DNA of 17,553 nt, from NCBI GenBank assembly GCA_023413555.1, contig JAEZPG010000095.1:1-17553 (forward strand). The letters run 5' to 3'. Below, piece by piece: positions 15,728 to 17,553 of the stretch. The notes under the pieces were generated by a model, which saw only the letters and a list, made by a program, of their open reading frames with translations, had not been told where the DNA came from and made no database searches. Each line of letters begins with the position of its first letter. Position 1 is the stretch's first letter. The position numbers and the translations under genes are program-made. This DNA comes from Bacillota bacterium. Its GTDB lineage: Bacteria > Bacillota > Clostridia > Lachnospirales > Lachnospiraceae.

Positions 15728-16184
15728 TGCCACCCCTTCATCATCCCTGAAAATCACTGGGGCTCTTAGGGCAATCCAAGCCTCTTCATGGAAGGCTGTT
15801 TGCGTGCGTCGGTCCTTGCGCTGGGTTTATGGTGGTCAAAGCATAAATTGCCTTGTACCATGCAGAGTCAAGAACCAAAAAAATAATTCTGATAATAGGA
15901 TTGCAATGCCACGTATTGCACATACAAATAGAAAGGAGAAAACATGGCTGCTTTTTAGCCGATGTTTTTCTCCTTTCTATTCGTATAGCGAAGCGTATCC
16001 TATTATCATAATTATTCGCAACACCCTATATTCTGCATGATACAAGGCTCAACAACCCTAACGTCCACCATCCGGCGCTAGTACCGCTACGCACACAATC
16101 CATGCGAGAGCTTGCCTTCCATGAAGAGACTTTAATTGCCCAAGCCCCTGTAATTTTAAGGGATATCACAACCTCTCGGGAGGC
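15728..16184. repeat. Giant imperfect palindrome of about 457 bp
   Basis: The left arm (about 15728-15949) is repeated in inverted form in the right arm (about 15957-16184). Matching blocks from outside in: GGGGCT near 15759 with AGCCCC near 16143; CTCTTCATGGAAGGC (15782-15796) with GCCTTCCATGAAGAG (16114-16128); GCCTTGTA with TACAAGGC (near 16041); GATAATAGGA (15891-15900) with TCCTATTATC (15998-16007); and an almost perfect apical hairpin AATAGAAAGGAG..CTCCTTTCTATT (15928-15982). Arms are perhaps 70-75% alike by eye, with internal bulges. No transposase or credible gene is inside. It may be a MITE-like mobile element or a locus for a very long structured RNA. Confidence 0.85.
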
Positions 16185-16192
16185 CACTCACT

Positions 16193-16221
16193 AAAACCGC
16201 CCTGTGACAATTCACAGGGCG
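16193..16221 (-). terminator. Terminator of rplKA
   Basis: A perfect 10-bp GC-rich stem (CGCCCTGTGA at 16198-16207 with 16212-16221) and a 4-base loop are followed on the minus strand by GTTTTAG. It lies 18 bases after the rplA stop codon. The T-run is short, so some read-through into the palindrome is possible. Confidence 0.8.
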
Positions 16222-16239
16222 TTCATTATTATCTCTATA

Positions 16240-16929
16240 TTATAATTTGGATGTGCTTACTCTAACACCAGGTCCCATAGTAGAAGCAATAGTCACGCTC
16301 TTTAGGTATTGACCTTTCGCAGCTGCAGGTTTTGCTTTTACAATAGCGCCGATTAAAGTGTTGAAGTTTTCAGCAAGTTGCTCCTCAGTAAAGGAAATCT
16401 TTCCAACAGGACAATGGATAATGTTTGTCTTATCCAATCTGTATTCGATCTTACCAGCTTTAATATCATTAACAGCTTTTGTAACATCCATGGTAACAGT
16501 ACCAGCTTTTGGGTTAGGCATTAAGCCCTTTGGTCCAAGTACACGGCCAAGACGACCAACAACACCCATCATATCAGGAGTAGCTACAACTACATCAAAG
16601 TCTAACCATCCTTCATTTTGGATCTTAGGAATTAACTCGTCACCGCCAACGAAATCAGCACCAGCTGCTTCTGCTTCTGCTACTTTATCGCCTTTTGCAA
16701 ATACTAAAACTCTGACAGTTTTACCAGTTCCATGTGGCAATACTACTGCACCACGAACCTGTTGATCTGCGTGACGTCCATCAACACCAAGTCTGATATG
16801 CGCTTCTACTGTTTCATCAAATTTTGCAACAGCTGTCTTTTTAACTAAACTAACCGCTTCTGCTGCATCATATTGCATGGTTCTATCCACAAGTTTTGCA
16901 GCTTCTACGTATTTCTTTCCTCTTTTCAT
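16240..16929 (-). CDS. rplA: 50S ribosomal protein L1
   Basis: L1 forms the mobile L1 stalk that moves deacylated tRNA from the E site. It is also the usual autoregulator of the rplKA mRNA. It has 229 residues, the normal length. The family signature DMMGVVGRLGRVLGPKGLMP in the middle and the RNA-binding end TIASTMGPGVRV are clear. AGGAGG lies 8 bases before the ATG. It is preceded by an L1-binding-type hairpin and 142 bases after rplK. Downstream is a terminator and then accessory DNA rather than rplJ. Confidence 0.98.
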   Translation of the reverse strand: MKRGKKYVEAAKLVDRTMQYDAAEAVSLVKKTAVAKFDETVEAHIRLGVDGRHADQQVRGAVVLPHGTGKTVRVLVFAKGDKVAEAEAAGADFVGGDELIPKIQNEGWLDFDVVVATPDMMGVVGRLGRVLGPKGLMPNPKAGTVTMDVTKAVNDIKAGKIEYRLDKTNIIHCPVGKISFTEEQLAENFNTLIGAIVKAKPAAAKGQYLKSVTIASTMGPGVRVSTSKL

Positions 16930-16944
16930 TCTATTAACCTCCTA

Positions 16945-16974
16945 GTGGTAGTATCGGGAGCTTTGCCCTCCCAC
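16945..16974 (-). promoter_or_regulatory. L1-binding-type hairpin before rplA
   Basis: The minus strand reads GTGGGAGG, a short loop, CTCCCGATACTACCAC, directly upstream of AGGAGG and the rplA ATG. The GGGAG/CTCCC stem with flanking GTGG and GATA..ACCAC resembles the L1 site of 23S rRNA used in mRNA feedback. It is nearly identical to the element before rplK. Confidence 0.7.
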
Positions 16975-17071
16975 GTATCTACGAACCGTTACCGGCATGA
17001 GATCTATTTTAATTGCCTAATTTTCAATTTGCGATGTTTGAAAATCTAATTGCTTCTATCTATATTGAATA

Positions 17072-17497
17072 TTATTCTTCTACAACAATACCCATACTTC
17101 TTGCAGTACCAGCGACCATACTCATAGCAGCTTCAATGCTGGCAGCGTTTAAGTCTGGCATTTTTAATTCAGCGATCTTCTGAATCTCTTCCTTAGAAAT
17201 AGTAGCAACTTTTGTCTTATTAGGAACTCCAGAACCAGATTCAATCTTACATGCTTTCTTTAAAAGAACAGCTGCTGGTGGAGTCTTAGTGATGAAGCTA
17301 AAGCTTCTATCCTGATATACAGTAATTACAACCGGGATAATCATACCATCCTGATTCGCAGTTCTAGCATTGAACTCTTTTGTGAACTGTACAATGTTCA
17401 CACCATGCTGACCAAGGGCTGGACCAACTGGTGGTGCTGGTGTAGCCTTTCCAGCTGGAATTTGTAATTTAATATAACCTGTAACTTTCTTTGCCAT
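17072..17497 (-). CDS. rplK: 50S ribosomal protein L11
   Basis: L11 sits at the GTPase-associated centre of 23S rRNA and is needed for RelA activation by stalled ribosomes. It has 141 residues, the normal length. The N-terminal Pro-rich block with PAPPVGPALGQHGVNI and the C-terminal RNA-binding domain with MPDLNAASIEAAMSMVAGTARSMG are visible. The start is the ATG at 17497, with AGGAGG about 9 bases upstream. A longer open frame reaching the window edge includes the L1 hairpin and is not coding. It is first of rplK-rplA. Its promoter lies beyond the window. Confidence 0.98.
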   Translation of the reverse strand: MAKKVTGYIKLQIPAGKATPAPPVGPALGQHGVNIVQFTKEFNARTANQDGMIIPVVITVYQDRSFSFITKTPPAAVLLKKACKIESGSGVPNKTKVATISKEEIQKIAELKMPDLNAASIEAAMSMVAGTARSMGIVVEE

Positions 17498-17520
17498 TAT
17501 AGCATACCTCCTGAAATTTG

Positions 17521-17550
17521 TGGTGTTATCGGGAGTCTTCCCTCCCACCA
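17521..17550 (-). promoter_or_regulatory. L1-binding-type hairpin before rplK
   Basis: The minus strand reads TGGTGGGAGGG, a short loop, CTCCCGATAACACCA, about 10 bases before AGGAGG of rplK. It has the same stem and flanks as the rplA element, with a loop one base shorter. It is probably an L1 feedback site. Confidence 0.75.
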
Positions 17551-17553
17551 TCT

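Noticed and set aside
15708..16040. Plus-strand open frame of 110 codons in the palindrome
   Set aside because: It spans the hairpin tip, has no ribosome binding site at its start, an odd composition and its length follows from the repeat. No family is recognised.
17498..17551. Longer N-terminus for L11
   Set aside because: The extra codons cover the L1-binding hairpin and Shine-Dalgarno. The ATG at 17497 gives the standard L11 start and length.
1..17553. CRISPR array, tRNA or rRNA genes
   Set aside because: No regularly spaced direct repeats and no tRNA or rRNA-like folds were noticed on either strand.

Overview
The window is a ribosomal-protein and RNA-polymerase gene cluster of a low-GC Gram-positive bacterium, most likely a Lachnospiraceae/Clostridium cluster XIVa relative. 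I infer this from the protein sequences, the Firmicute-type L10 leader, the strong AGGAGG ribosome binding sites and the overall base composition. I could not test the genus. All recognisable genes lie on the minus strand, so transcription runs from high to low coordinates: rplK (L11), rplA (L1), a 4.4 kb accessory stretch, rplJ (L10), rplL (L7/L12), a large LuxR-type regulator, rpoB (beta), rpoC (beta').

Core part. rplK and rplA each carry a near-identical L1-binding-type hairpin just before their ribosome binding site, and the pair ends in a terminator at 16193-16221. rplJL starts from an excellent sigma-A promoter (12090-12119). A Firmicute L10 leader follows, with a strong attenuator hairpin, and a terminator lies after rplL. 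The 802-807 residue regulator (STAND/LAL type: P-loop NTPase plus C-terminal LuxR HTH) has its own promoter and a terminator that swallows its stop codon. rpoBC has a promoter at 8062-8090, a leader of about 235 nt with several hairpins, and a terminator after rpoC. RpoB and RpoC both end in acidic tails that share a repeated LSF-containing motif.

Accessory part (about 12.1-16.2 kb). Between rplA and rplJ, which are normally adjacent, sits a visibly AT-richer two-gene operon: an ABC/SMC-type ATPase overlapping by 4 bp an HNH nuclease with a CxxC/CxxC zinc frame. This pairing matches Septu (PtuA-PtuB) anti-phage systems, and I call it Septu-like. Around it are scraps of other genes: the last 47 codons of a CPA1/NhaP-type cation:proton antiporter, a hydrophobic coding scrap, an orphan ribosome binding site with a 11-codon stub, and small coding-like pieces after the HNH gene. 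Next to rplA lies a 457 bp imperfect giant palindrome (15728-16184). The picture is of an accessory-gene turnover spot embedded in an essential operon cluster.

The main candidates for something undescribed are the giant hairpin element, the defence pair placed inside the translation/transcription gene cluster, and the shared tail motif of the two RNA polymerase subunits.
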